In this document: positions 17,403 through 25,500 of the stretch, piece by piece | Layout of the letters: the number at the start of each line of letters is the position of its first letter | Position numbering within the stretch: position 1 is the first letter of the stretch | Source of the DNA: Bacteroidales bacterium UBA5536 | Lineage (GTDB): Bacteria > Bacteroidota > Bacteroidia > Bacteroidales > F082 | Assembly: GCA_002426795.1 (NCBI GenBank) | Contig: DINQ01000006.1 | Location: 1 to 38,488, forward strand | Reading direction: 5' to 3' | Length of the DNA stretch: 38,488 nt | Program-made: the position numbers and the translations under genes | The notes under the pieces: model-generated | Databases searched by the model: none | What the model saw: only the letters and a program-made list of their open reading frames with translations | What the model was told of the DNA's origin: nothing

Positions 17403-17434
17403 CTTGCTTTTACCAAATGGATGTTGTATATTTA
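17403..17434 (+). promoter_or_regulatory. Candidate promoter of the universal stress protein gene
   Basis: CTTG at 17403, a 20-bp spacer, then TATATTTA at 17427-17434 approximate the Bacteroidota TTTG / TAnnTTTG pair. Transcription starting near 17441 would rule out the long in-frame reading from 17349 and fits a start at 17466. Confidence 0.4.
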
Positions 17435-17465
17435 TTGCTCTAAAAAAAGCCTGCAAATCATCTTT

Positions 17466-18611
17466 ATGCACACAGAATCAGTCACAATACATTCATACAT
17501 GAAGGATGCAACATTTATTACACTGGGAAGTCACCGTTATTCGAGGGCGCTGCTGATCAAAGCATCTTTGGAAACGGCTTCAATCAACTGCCTGATGACA
17601 CCGTCGGACAGTTTGCTTAATGGTATTGATATACGTGTAAACGCCACAGACCTGACGCAGGCCAAGAAAATCCATGATGAAGTAGTAGAGGCATTTGGAG
17701 CCGGTAAACAAAAAACTGTCAACATCCTTCGTTCAGTGCGCCGCATTTTGGTGCCGGTCGATTTTTCGCCTGAGAGCAGGAAAGCAGCGTTTTACGCCTT
17801 GCGGTTGGCTCAAACACTCAAAGCTGATATTCGCCTGATCAATGCCTGGTTTCCGGCAGCAGCCGAGAACTTCTCCTGGGGTGATATGTATGCCTTTCAA
17901 CCTGATTTTGAAGAACAGCTAAAGGAAACCGAGGATACAGCTTTGAAGCAGTTGACTGACCTACAGCAAGAGATGTTTGCCCTGATCAAAGACGAACACA
18001 TTCATGGAGTAGATATTGATGTTGACTTGCTGCGTGGAAGTCCGTCGGATGCTATTTCAGCGGTGGCACATCACTACAAGCCCGGATTGATCGTGATGGG
18101 CACCAAAGGCCGTCACCGTTTTGCACGTGGTTTCTTTGGCAGCACTACTGCACGTGCAATTGAACGCGGAAAGATTCCGGTATTGGCCATTCCGCCGTCC
18201 TATGATGAAACGCATTTTCGAAGTCCCGTCAATATTCTTTACCTGACCAATTTTGATCAGTCCGATTTTGAAAGCCTGCACAAGTTATTGGTTTTTGTGC
18301 GTCCTTTCAAGGCCAGGGTTTTTTGCCTGCATGTACACCAAAAGGGAAGTTTGACAATTGATGAAGCACGTATGCAGGAAATGCGATCCTTATTCGATCG
18401 CGAATACAGCAATTATGCGGTTGAATGTGGCTTGCTGCAAACTGACAATATCCTTGAAGGTGTAGAAGATTTTGTACAATCGAAACAGATTGATGTGATG
18501 GCTGTTACGGCCAGGAGGCAAGGACTGATCGAGCAGCTTTTTCAGCCTGGTCTGAGTCAGCTTGTGCTGTTCAGAACGCGGATTCCACTGCTGGTTTTCG
18601 GGGGAGTCTGA
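17466..18611 (+). CDS. Tandem universal stress protein with DUF2007-like N-terminal domain
   Basis: A 381-residue protein. Residues about 12-85 (FITLGSHRYSRALLIKASLE, GIDIRVNATDLTQAKKI) resemble the small DUF2007 'signal transducing' fold. A full UspA domain follows (about 90-255), with ILVPVDFSPESRKAAFYALRLA and the ATP-binding pattern MGTKGRHRFARGFFGSTT (G-2x-G-9x-G-S/T). The second Usp domain (about 265-381) lacks a clear nucleotide motif. Such proteins accumulate in stress or stationary phase; the partner is unknown. The start is uncertain: ATG 17466 is chosen from promoter position, and ATG 17499 (MKDATFITLG) would also preserve every domain. Confidence 0.8.
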   Translation: MHTESVTIHSYMKDATFITLGSHRYSRALLIKASLETASINCLMTPSDSLLNGIDIRVNATDLTQAKKIHDEVVEAFGAGKQKTVNILRSVRRILVPVDFSPESRKAAFYALRLAQTLKADIRLINAWFPAAAENFSWGDMYAFQPDFEEQLKETEDTALKQLTDLQQEMFALIKDEHIHGVDIDVDLLRGSPSDAISAVAHHYKPGLIVMGTKGRHRFARGFFGSTTARAIERGKIPVLAIPPSYDETHFRSPVNILYLTNFDQSDFESLHKLLVFVRPFKARVFCLHVHQKGSLTIDEARMQEMRSLFDREYSNYAVECGLLQTDNILEGVEDFVQSKQIDVMAVTARRQGLIEQLFQPGLSQLVLFRTRIPLLVFGGV

Positions 18612-18655
18612 GAGTGGAGTTAGAAGTTCGGAGACCGAAGACCGAAGTTGGAAGT
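18608..18655. repeat. Second degenerate heptamer repeat (GAAGTTCGGAGACCGAAG type)
   Basis: Immediately after the stress-protein stop the sequence is built of GAAGTT, GGAGACCGAAGACCGAAG and GAAGTT heptamers, like 17340-17394. The rest of this 180-bp gap (to 18790) shows no gene and no clear terminator. Confidence 0.55.
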
Positions 18656-18790
18656 GCGCCATGCAATTTGGAAATGCTGATGCCTGCTATAGTCTCGATT
18701 ATACTTCGGGAAGGTTCTCGAAGGCGGAGACTGGAAATCGAAAGTTGCCAAGAACAACCTATAAACGCATTGCCCCTTAAACCCAAAAAC

Positions 18791-20020
18791 CTACCTTGCC
18801 AGCCACAGCGCCGGATCAACAATGGTCCGTCCGATCCACAGTTCGAAGTGTAGTTCGGTTTTAGATTCTGTTTTATCGGTGTGCACCCTACCAATGGCTT
18901 CTTTTGTTTTCACCTGGTCGCCACGTTTCACATACACTGTTTCGAGATTGGAATACACGGTGAAATACTCGCCATGGCGGATGATGACGGCGTTGTTGGA
19001 TGCCGTAATTTTATTGGTACTTACCACAACACCATCAAAAACAGCCCTTGCATCAGTTCCTTTAGCCGTTGCAATATCGACACCGTTATTCTTGATGGTC
19101 ACTTTTTTCAGAACAGGGTGTGGCTGCGGGCCAAAACGTGACGAGATAATGCCACGCTCGGTAGGCCAGGGCAGTTTCCCTTTGTTGCTGGCAAAGCTGT
19201 TCGAAAGTTTCAACTCTTCGGGTGTGAGCTCTAGCAGGCGATCTTCACGGGGCACCTTCTCCCCTTTGCTGGCACTGGCTTTGCGCACTTCTTCGGCAAT
19301 AATGTCCTCAATGGCTTTCTGCAGCTTGCGTGCTTCCTGTTCTTTTTGCCGGATGGTGTTGCGCAGGCTTTGCTCTTTCTGTGCCAGCTTGCGCGCATCG
19401 GCATCCATTCCGGCCTTTTCGGTGCTAAGCACGATCTGTTCGCGTCGCTGTGCATCAAGCAATTCGGCTTGTTTTTGCCGCTCTGCTGTCAACGCTTCAA
19501 CCTGAGCCTGCAGCTCATTTTGTGTCTTTTGGATTCGCTCGATCTGCGCCTTGCGAAATGCCGCATATTGCTGCAGGTATTTGAGGCGCTGAAAAGCCTG
19601 GTTGAAATCTTCCGCCGAAAAAAGAAAAACAAGTTTACTGTAGCTGTCACGGTTTTTATAGGCAAACTCCACCATGCGTGCATATTCCTTGCGCAATGTG
19701 CTCAGTTCTTTTTGCAGTCTTCCTACCTCCTGCTCACCCTGACTAAGCTTTCGATCCAGAACCAACAATTGCTTCTGAATGGTGGCGATGAGGTTTTCGC
19801 GCTTGCTGATTTTTGATCCCAATATTACCAACTGACTCAAGGTGAGTTGTTTGTCCTGACGGATATCCTCGAGCAATTTATTGGTATAGTTGATTTCTTC
19901 TTCCAACCGCTTTTTATCCTGCTCCAGTTCAGCTACACTCTGCTGTGCCTGCAACACAGAAGTAGCCAGCAGCAAAAATGCCAGCAGCAGATAGAGGTGT
20001 TTGAACTTAAGCAGCATCAT
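18791..20020 (-). CDS. EnvC-like murein hydrolase activator (degenerate LytM/M23 domain)
   Basis: A 409-residue exported protein. It has a signal peptide (cleavage near VLQAQ), a long coiled coil (about 27-260, rich in Q, K, E and R) and a C-terminal LytM fold (about 285-409, GIISSRFGPQPHPVL to DPALWLAR). The metal and catalytic residues are lost: the HxGxD histidine is Asn (NNGVDI), the YxHL histidine is Asn (YSNL) and the HxH pair is ELH (TELHFEL). This is the EnvC pattern, in which a dead LytM domain activates cell-wall amidases at the division site and its coiled coil meets FtsEX. It is last in the minus-strand run with DUF4292 and TPR genes. The amidase it serves is not in the window. 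Confidence 0.87.
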   Translation of the reverse strand: MMLLKFKHLYLLLAFLLLATSVLQAQQSVAELEQDKKRLEEEINYTNKLLEDIRQDKQLTLSQLVILGSKISKRENLIATIQKQLLVLDRKLSQGEQEVGRLQKELSTLRKEYARMVEFAYKNRDSYSKLVFLFSAEDFNQAFQRLKYLQQYAAFRKAQIERIQKTQNELQAQVEALTAERQKQAELLDAQRREQIVLSTEKAGMDADARKLAQKEQSLRNTIRQKEQEARKLQKAIEDIIAEEVRKASASKGEKVPREDRLLELTPEELKLSNSFASNKGKLPWPTERGIISSRFGPQPHPVLKKVTIKNNGVDIATAKGTDARAVFDGVVVSTNKITASNNAVIIRHGEYFTVYSNLETVYVKRGDQVKTKEAIGRVHTDKTESKTELHFELWIGRTIVDPALWLAR

Positions 20021-20180
20021 ATTGCAAATGTAGAGTTTTTGGTTGGAATTCCTTTTGGAATATCAGAGGCCAAAACCCTAAAATACCAAAAAGTAAAACC
20101 TATGATTTGTGTAACTTTCTTTGGATTCCTCACAACCTTTGTACTCAACATCCCAAACCCTTAAAACCCGAAAATTCCGC

Positions 20181-21008
20181 TCAACGCATCCGGTCGTATT
20201 TTCCAGGGATGTTGAAAGGAAAAGACTGTGGCTCATCGAGTTTGAAGTTGGAGAAACTGATCTTGATTTCAATTTTTTTTCCGGCTTGCAACTCCATGCG
20301 CAAATCGGTAGGAAAAAGCTGACTGCCAACGGCTTCAAAATGGCTGTAATCAGCCTCAAGTTTCTTGCTTTCTACGCCAAACTCCTTCATGTTCACACTC
20401 ACGATCTTGAAATTGTCAGGATTGAGCCAGATACTCTGCACAAGGATGTTGGGATCATCGGTACGCAATAACTCTTTCTTTTTACGCATACGGTGATTGG
20501 CCGAGAGCTTATAGCGGAATCCATCAACAGAAGCTCTGAAAGCATCATCTTCGTATGTAACAAGATCATTCCCAATCAGCAGGGCCTGGAGCATGTCGAA
20601 ATCAACAGTGGTTTGGAAAAAACTGTTGATGAGTGCGTAGTCGCCTTCGAAAAAGGTTTTATCGATACGGTTCAAAAAACGAATGCTATCCTGAGTAATC
20701 ATCAGACGCGCTACTTCAATACCCAAAGCCGGCGAAAGTGAAACCCAGATAACACTGTCCTTTTTGATTCGGAGCTGCCCACGAAAGTCGGATTTGTGCT
20801 TTTTGTCGTTGATCAGGCTGATGTTGCAACGCGCGCTAAACCAATCGAAATTCAGCTCGCTGGCTTCCATTTTGCTAATCAGAAAGGCTTCCCCTTCTTG
20901 TTTGAGTGGTTTTTTTATCACGCTGCGTTGAGACGTACAAGCGCTGAATGTCAGCATGAAAAGTACGGTTGAAATGAGCAATAAACCGGTTGTGACACGC
21001 TTATTCAT
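20181..21008 (-). CDS. DUF4292 lipoprotein
   Basis: A 275-residue protein with lipoprotein signal (FSAC, Cys24). The conserved DUF4292 core follows: FDWFSARCNISL near the start, FRGQLRIKKDSVIWVSLSPALGIEVARLMI, FEGDYALINSFF, LQALLIGND. The fold is expected to resemble the LolA/LolB lipoprotein-carrier barrel, so an envelope-lipid or lipoprotein function is plausible but unproven. Its ATG at 21008 overlaps the end of the TPR gene by 8 bp, indicating translational coupling. It precedes the EnvC-like gene, an order seen widely in the phylum. Confidence 0.88.
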   Translation of the reverse strand: MNKRVTTGLLLISTVLFMLTFSACTSQRSVIKKPLKQEGEAFLISKMEASELNFDWFSARCNISLINDKKHKSDFRGQLRIKKDSVIWVSLSPALGIEVARLMITQDSIRFLNRIDKTFFEGDYALINSFFQTTVDFDMLQALLIGNDLVTYEDDAFRASVDGFRYKLSANHRMRKKKELLRTDDPNILVQSIWLNPDNFKIVSVNMKEFGVESKKLEADYSHFEAVGSQLFPTDLRMELQAGKKIEIKISFSNFKLDEPQSFPFNIPGKYDRMR

Positions 21009-22737
21009 AGAGTTTTCCCTCCTTGATCTTTTTGTCGAGCAGATCGCTGACATCCCCTTCTTCTTTGGCTTTCTTCCAGTTGTTTAAGGCTTCTTCTTTG
21101 CGTCCCAGTTGATATAGAATATCGCCATAGTGCTCATACAAAGTGCCGTTGTCGCTTTTACTCAAAGAAAGGGCTTTTTCGATCCATCTTAAAGCATCAT
21201 CGTAGCGCCCCAGTTTGTAAAAAACCCAGGCGTAGGTGTCTAGATTTGATGCATTTTCGGGATCGAGTTCAACAGCTTTAGCGGCCATCTTCAGGGCTTT
21301 TTCAAGCTGTTCGCCGCGAAGCGAAAGGTAATATGCGTAATTATTGAGTACGACCGAGTTGTCGGGGTTGATCAGCAAGGCTTTGTCGTAAGCCTGGTCT
21401 GAGGCGGCATGATTGCCCAGCTTATCCTGTACTTCGCCCAGGTAATTGTAAAACTCAGCCAGCAGCCTGTCGTTGCCTACCACCAGCTTCTGACCGGTCT
21501 CCAATCGTTTCAGGGCATCAGCATTTGCCTCTCGCTGGTATTTGGCCAGTCCGCTGAACAGATAAGGCAAGGGTTGTTCTGGAAACAGCGAGATAGCCCG
21601 CTCCGAATGGTTTTCGAGCTGGGTAAAATCGTTCAGGTTGATATCCGTAAATAGCAACGACTCCCATACAGCATAGCTACTGCTGTCGATCGAAAGTGCA
21701 TTCTCGAAGGCGCTGCGCGCACCAGCCAGGTCTTCCTTGTTTTGCAACATGTCACCCAGCAGCTGATATCCATAAGGACTGTCGGGATGTGCCTTAATGA
21801 GGATGCGCCCCAACTCACCGGCCTTGTCTGTAAGATCATTGGTCATCTGCTTGCCACCAAACCAGATCGACAGCACCTGCATCTTGGTCTCAATATCCAG
21901 TTCGGGATTTTCAAAAGCCTGTTTCAGTTCATTATAGGCATTGTCAAGATCACCTTGTTGCCGGTAATAATCAGACAATGAAATATGTACGTAAGGATCT
22001 TCCGGATCGAGTGTTTCAATGTTTTTGTAGGCCGTGAATGCTTTTTGCTTTGCTCCGCTGTTCATATACAACTCAGCCAGCATGGCCTGATAACGCACTT
22101 CGTAAGGATAGGCAGCAGCCAGTTTTTCGATCTCTTCGATGGCTTTCCTTGGTTTGCCAATGGTGTTGTAAATCTGTTGTTTTTGCAGGCTGATCATTTC
22201 GTTGACGCCAATCTGGTTTTCAATCTCGTTGAAAACGACCAATGCCTCATCGTATTTTTCCTGCAGCAACAAAGCAGACGAAAGCTCACCAAAATAGTCC
22301 GTATCACCCGGATGCTTCTGTAGTAATTTTCGGTAAATTTCACCGTAATCCGCATAATTGCCTTCATACTTGTAAATCTGCGCCAACCGAATCTGATACC
22401 AGTCGTTATCTGGATTGAGTTGTACGGCTTTCTGCATGAGCTTGCGGGCTTCATCAATACGTCCCTGACGGGCATAAAGCTCGCTCAGTTCATACATACT
22501 GGCATGATCGTCCGGATCGAGCTGAAGGGCTTTCTCATAGGAGCTCAGGGCTTTCTGGTCGTTACCGGCCAGCCGCTCACGAAGGCCATCGGTAAAATAT
22601 ACCACATTGCGTCTTTTTGCTCCGACAGAGGTAGTGGTGTCAACCGGTGTCGGGCGAAGTGTGTCCTGTGCATACAATTCAGTTTCGTAAAGCATACAGG
22701 CAACCAAAAAGCCAAGCAGAAGTGTTTTTTTGATCAT
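21001..22737 (-). CDS. Exported tetratricopeptide-repeat protein
   Basis: A 578-residue protein with signal peptide (about 1-24, ending ELYAQ) and about a dozen TPR units across residues 45-565. Clear examples are ALSSYEKALQLDPDDHASMYELSELY, ARKLMQKAVQLNPDNDWY, AYDKALLINPDNSVVLNNYAYYLS and ALRWIEKALSLSKSDNGTLYEHYGDIL. TPR arrays mediate protein binding; in this operon the partner is probably an envelope protein such as the DUF4292 lipoprotein. The ATG at 22737 starts the signal peptide; the longer start at 22758 would overlap the nucleotidyltransferase gene. No catalytic motif is visible. Confidence 0.85.
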   Translation of the reverse strand: MIKKTLLLGFLVACMLYETELYAQDTLRPTPVDTTTSVGAKRRNVVYFTDGLRERLAGNDQKALSSYEKALQLDPDDHASMYELSELYARQGRIDEARKLMQKAVQLNPDNDWYQIRLAQIYKYEGNYADYGEIYRKLLQKHPGDTDYFGELSSALLLQEKYDEALVVFNEIENQIGVNEMISLQKQQIYNTIGKPRKAIEEIEKLAAAYPYEVRYQAMLAELYMNSGAKQKAFTAYKNIETLDPEDPYVHISLSDYYRQQGDLDNAYNELKQAFENPELDIETKMQVLSIWFGGKQMTNDLTDKAGELGRILIKAHPDSPYGYQLLGDMLQNKEDLAGARSAFENALSIDSSSYAVWESLLFTDINLNDFTQLENHSERAISLFPEQPLPYLFSGLAKYQREANADALKRLETGQKLVVGNDRLLAEFYNYLGEVQDKLGNHAASDQAYDKALLINPDNSVVLNNYAYYLSLRGEQLEKALKMAAKAVELDPENASNLDTYAWVFYKLGRYDDALRWIEKALSLSKSDNGTLYEHYGDILYQLGRKEEALNNWKKAKEEGDVSDLLDKKIKEGKLYE

Positions 22738-22750
22738 TCCATTGAATTTG

Positions 22751-23758
22751 TTAGTCATCGATTTGGTTAAAATCGCCAACGCTCAACTGATTAAAACTTC
22801 CCCGGATCATTGCATTTTTTCCTACCATGCTATCGGAAATTAGCTTGTTTTCGATCTGGGAATCCGACTGGATAATACTGTTACGGATGACGGAGTTGGT
22901 GATTTTTGTGTTTTCGCCAACAGAAACATAAGGCCCAATGACTGCATTGGTGATAACAGCTCCTTTACCAATAAAACAGGGCTCAATGATGATGGCTTCA
23001 TCCACATCGGCTTCGTCAGAGATCAGTTGTTCCTTTTCGGCCACAAAACCCAAAACCTGTCGGTTGGTATCGATAGTTGCGTCTTTGTTGCCGCAGTCGA
23101 GCCAGTTGGTCACACTTTCTGTATGGAACTTCATGCCCTTTTTCATCATATTCTGCAGCCCGTCGGTGATGCCGTATTCGCCACCGGTGGTGATGTTCTG
23201 ATCGAGCAGATATTGCAATTCTTTGCGGAGGTTTTCGCCGTCGCGGAAATAATAGATGCCAATGATGGCCAGATCGGAAACGAATTCTTTTGGTTTTTCG
23301 ACAAAACCTTCGATGCTGCCATCAGCCTGTAGTTTTACCACGCCAAACTGTTCGGGGTTTTCAACCTGGTTCACCCAGATGATGCCTTCTTTGTTGTCGT
23401 CGAGCGTGAAATCGGCCCTAAAAAGGGTATCGGCGTAGGCCACCACTACTTTTCCCTTCAATGCATCCTTTGCGCAGAGGATGGCGTGGGCTGTACCCAG
23501 GGCTTCCAGCTGGTAATGGATGCTGCCTTTTGCTCCGACGGATTCTGCAATTCGCAGCAGGCCTTCTTCAACCTCCTTGCCGAAGTTGCCAATCACGAAA
23601 GCTATTTCGTTGATGGGCTCGCTGATGACGCTGGCAATGTCTTCGACCAATCGCTGCACGATGGGTTTGCCTGCAACGGGCAAAAGGGGTTTGGGTGTTG
23701 TGAGGGTGTGTGGGCGGAGGCGTTTGCCCATTCCTGCCATGGGGATGATGAGGTTCAT
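22751..23758 (-). CDS. Sugar-1-phosphate nucleotidyltransferase
   Basis: A 335-residue protein. The N-terminal nucleotidyltransferase domain opens with the signature AGMGKRLRPHTLTTPKPLLPVAGKP, i.e. GxGxRxxPxT plus PKPxxxVxxKP. Further on are YADTLF (metal-binding Asp), VEKPKE and TGGEYGITDGLQ. The C-terminal third carries left-handed beta-helix hexads (NAVIGPYVSVGENTKITNSVI). The family joins a sugar phosphate to NTP; glucose-1-phosphate thymidylyl- or uridylyltransferase activity is likely, but the sugar cannot be told. A 72-bp stretch of 21-bp repeats separates it from the dUTPase gene upstream; the TPR gene starts 13 bp downstream. Confidence 0.9.
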   Translation of the reverse strand: MNLIIPMAGMGKRLRPHTLTTPKPLLPVAGKPIVQRLVEDIASVISEPINEIAFVIGNFGKEVEEGLLRIAESVGAKGSIHYQLEALGTAHAILCAKDALKGKVVVAYADTLFRADFTLDDNKEGIIWVNQVENPEQFGVVKLQADGSIEGFVEKPKEFVSDLAIIGIYYFRDGENLRKELQYLLDQNITTGGEYGITDGLQNMMKKGMKFHTESVTNWLDCGNKDATIDTNRQVLGFVAEKEQLISDEADVDEAIIIEPCFIGKGAVITNAVIGPYVSVGENTKITNSVIRNSIIQSDSQIENKLISDSMVGKNAMIRGSFNQLSVGDFNQIDD

Positions 23759-23763
23759 AGGAG

Positions 23764-23830
23764 GTTAGAAGTTAGGGGTTTGAAGTTAGAAGTTAGGGGT
23801 TTGAAGTTAGAAGTTAGGGGTTTGAAGTTA
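23764..23830. repeat. 21-bp tandem repeat, 3.2 copies, between dut and nucleotidyltransferase
   Basis: The unit GTTAGAAGTTAGGGGTTTGAA is repeated three times without a mismatch and followed by GTTA, filling the whole space between the dUTPase stop (23831) and the next gene's start codon (23758). A multiple-of-three unit and perfect identity suggest recent slippage expansion. The core GAAGTTAG is like the heptamers at 17340 and 18608. Confidence 0.85.
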
Positions 23831-24262
23831 TTACTTGCCGGTATGGCCGAAGCCGCCTGTGCCGCGTTCGGTGGGGTTCAGCTCGTCGACTTGCACCCAT
23901 TCGGCGCGTTCGTGCCGTGCAATGACCATTTGTGCAATGCGTTCGCCGTCGCGAATGACAAAAGTCTGATCGCTCAGATTGACCATGATCAGTTTGATTT
24001 CGCCCCTGTAGTCGGCATCGATGGTGCCTGGCGTGTTGAGTAAACTGATGCCACTTTTGATCGATAGACCACTGCGGGGTCGGATCTGTGCCTCATAACC
24101 AACGGGCAGTTCAATAAAGAGCCCTGTAGGAACGAGGGCACGCTGGAGTGGTTTTAACTCAACCGGTTCGTTGACAAAGGCGCGCAAATCCATGCCTGCT
24201 GAGGCAATGGTTTCATAAGCCGGCAAAGGATGTGGTGAAGTATTGACAATCTTTATTTTCAT
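23831..24262 (-). CDS. dut: dUTP diphosphatase
   Basis: A 143-residue protein of normal length with all five dUTPase motifs: SAGMDLRA (1), RPRSGLSIKSG (2), NTPGTIDADYRGEIK (3, catalytic Asp and uracil-pocket Tyr), GERIAQMVI (4) and ERGTGGFGHTG (5, flexible lid). The trimeric enzyme hydrolyses dUTP to dUMP and pyrophosphate, keeping uracil out of DNA and supplying dTMP synthesis. It is the first gene of the five-gene minus-strand run. Confidence 0.95.
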   Translation of the reverse strand: MKIKIVNTSPHPLPAYETIASAGMDLRAFVNEPVELKPLQRALVPTGLFIELPVGYEAQIRPRSGLSIKSGISLLNTPGTIDADYRGEIKLIMVNLSDQTFVIRDGERIAQMVIARHERAEWVQVDELNPTERGTGGFGHTGK

Positions 24263-24291
24263 GTGTAAATAATTTTGATTTCATCGGTCAG

Positions 24292-24312
24292 ACCTGTCTG
24301 CCACAGGCAGGT
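24292..24312. repeat. Short palindrome (ACCTG...CAGGT)
   Basis: ACCTGTCTGCCACAGGCAGGT contains two overlapping inverted repeats (CTGCC-aca-GGCAG and ACCTG...CAGGT). It lies 30 bp upstream of dut. It resembles small interspersed palindromes of this phylum, but no second full copy exists in the window. Confidence 0.45.
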
Positions 24313-24314
24313 GG

Positions 24315-24366
24315 AATATCCATGAATTTTCATTACAGTGGCTATGATATTTAACATATGGATATT
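24315..24366. repeat. 9-bp inverted repeat AATATCCAT / ATGGATATT
   Basis: Perfect 9-bp arms are separated by 34 bp in the upstream region of dut. This could be a regulatory site or part of a small non-autonomous element; no other support. Confidence 0.35.
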
Positions 24367-24513
24367 TCATCCGGTGAATTTTAATGCGTTGCAAAAGTAG
24401 GGAAAAGTTTGAAGTCGGGTACCCATAGATAGTAGCATAAAAGGATAATCGAATTTTAAGGAATATGAGTATCAGGAAACATGCATACAAAGTCAATGAT
24501 TTTCTTCGTTTGT

Positions 24514-24537
24514 CCCTGCCGATAGCTATCAGCAGGG
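24514..24537. repeat. 24-bp near-perfect palindrome
   Basis: CCCTGC, one mismatch, GATAGCTATC, one mismatch, GCAGGG: 12-bp arms with no loop and one mismatched pair. It sits in a gene-free stretch (24263-24595) in which I see no coding sequence. Confidence 0.55.
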
Positions 24538-24595
24538 GTAAATAATTGATTTTCGATTAGATACGAAATTATATTCGATACTCATTTACACGAAA

Positions 24596-25139
24596 TTATC
24601 TGCACGCTGGCCCAACATATTTGTGCAGCTTTCTCATGCTGAAGGCGTTTTGTGCTTTCCCCAATGCATATGATATGAACGCTTCTAGCATCAAGCGATC
24701 CGCTTCAAGCCACCAGGCTTGCCCGTCGGCCATTGAGGTCAGCACCGACCGGTATGACGTTTTGTAGATGTAAAACGCTGCCTGCACTGTTTCGTCACCT
24801 GACTTGCAGTTGTCGTATGGAGCCTCCGCCAGGTCGTATCGTGCGTCCTCCAAGTCGTATGATGCGCCCTCCCTTCCATAAATGGGAAAAACTTGTCGTA
24901 TGGTGCGATACTTTTGTTGTATCGAGCGACACTTTCGTCGTATCGTGCGATACTTTTACCGTATCGTGCGATACTTTTATCAGTTCGTTTGATACTTTAA
25001 GCGTATCGCGCCATACTTTTGCCGTATGCTATGATACTTTTGACGTACTGAGCGTCCGCCAAGGCATTCTTTGCTTCCCCGAAGTCATATTTGGTATTTC
25101 CATGGAAATATTTTGGAATTTTCCCAGTGTGGGAAGGTT
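24596..25139 (-). pseudogene. Decayed gene for a heptad-repeat protein
   Basis: Read on the minus strand from about 25139, one frame gives KIPKYFHGNTKYDFGEAKN and then heptads: AYGKSMARY, TDKSIARYGKSIARYDESVARYNKSIAPY (given here in pieces). An in-frame TAA at 24997-24999 stands where AAA (Lys) is expected. Near 24862-24893 the reading must shift frame to continue as SYDLEDARYDLAEAPYD and then a non-repeat helical segment ending at the TAA 24596. No intact start precedes it. The likely product was a small coiled or helical protein of unknown role. The plus strand of the same region is also open, but its heptads (CDTFVVS) are a mirror of the repeat and end in unrelated sequence. Confidence 0.55.
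24850..25060. repeat. 21-bp tandem array with internal palindrome
   Basis: About eight to ten degenerate units of 21 bp occur, typified by GTATCGTGCGATACTTTTACC. Each contains the palindrome GTATCG-nn-CGATAC. The 21-bp period equals seven codons, matching the heptads of the decayed gene on the minus strand. There are no unique spacers. Confidence 0.75.
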
Positions 25140-25305
25140 GTTTTACTCCTGGTGTTGATCTGCACTGGCTCACCGCACCCGACCCATTGCAATGTCAAGC
25201 ATGTAGGTGAAGGTTTTGGCTTTACATGAAAAAAATGTCTTTCGCGAAGCGCCGCCAAAAGCAAAAGTCTAAAAGCCAACAGCCAAAAAAATGCATTAAA
25301 ATAGT

Positions 25306-25335
25306 TTTGCAAAAGCGAAAGTTTTTCTATTTTTA
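25306..25335 (+). promoter_or_regulatory. Promoter-like boxes upstream of the cassette array
   Basis: TTTG at 25306-25309, an 18-bp spacer, and TATTTTTA at 25328-25335 resemble the Bacteroidota promoter and point toward the cassettes, about 290 bp before the first cassette gene. A short ATG frame follows (25 codons, from 25339) that looks like the remnant of a gene; a one-base shift would continue it as KKEKELLDAILRFLG. It could serve as the array's common promoter. Confidence 0.3.
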
Positions 25336-25500
25336 TACCATGGAACCGGCGCCCGCTGGTGGGGAAAAAGGAAAAAGAGCTATTGGATGCCATCCTGAGG
25401 TTTTTGGGATGAATTGAAAGATTTGTGTTGCGTTGAGCAACCATGATAAATATGTAAACGAATGAATTGTATGCGTATGAAACGAATGATAACAACAAGA

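Noticed and set aside
18822..19505. Plus-strand 227-codon frame
   Set aside because: Antisense to the EnvC-like gene; Ser/Cys/Leu-rich shadow with no motif.
24850..25060. CRISPR array
   Set aside because: The units are contiguous 21-bp degenerate tandem repeats without unique spacers, and no cas genes are near.
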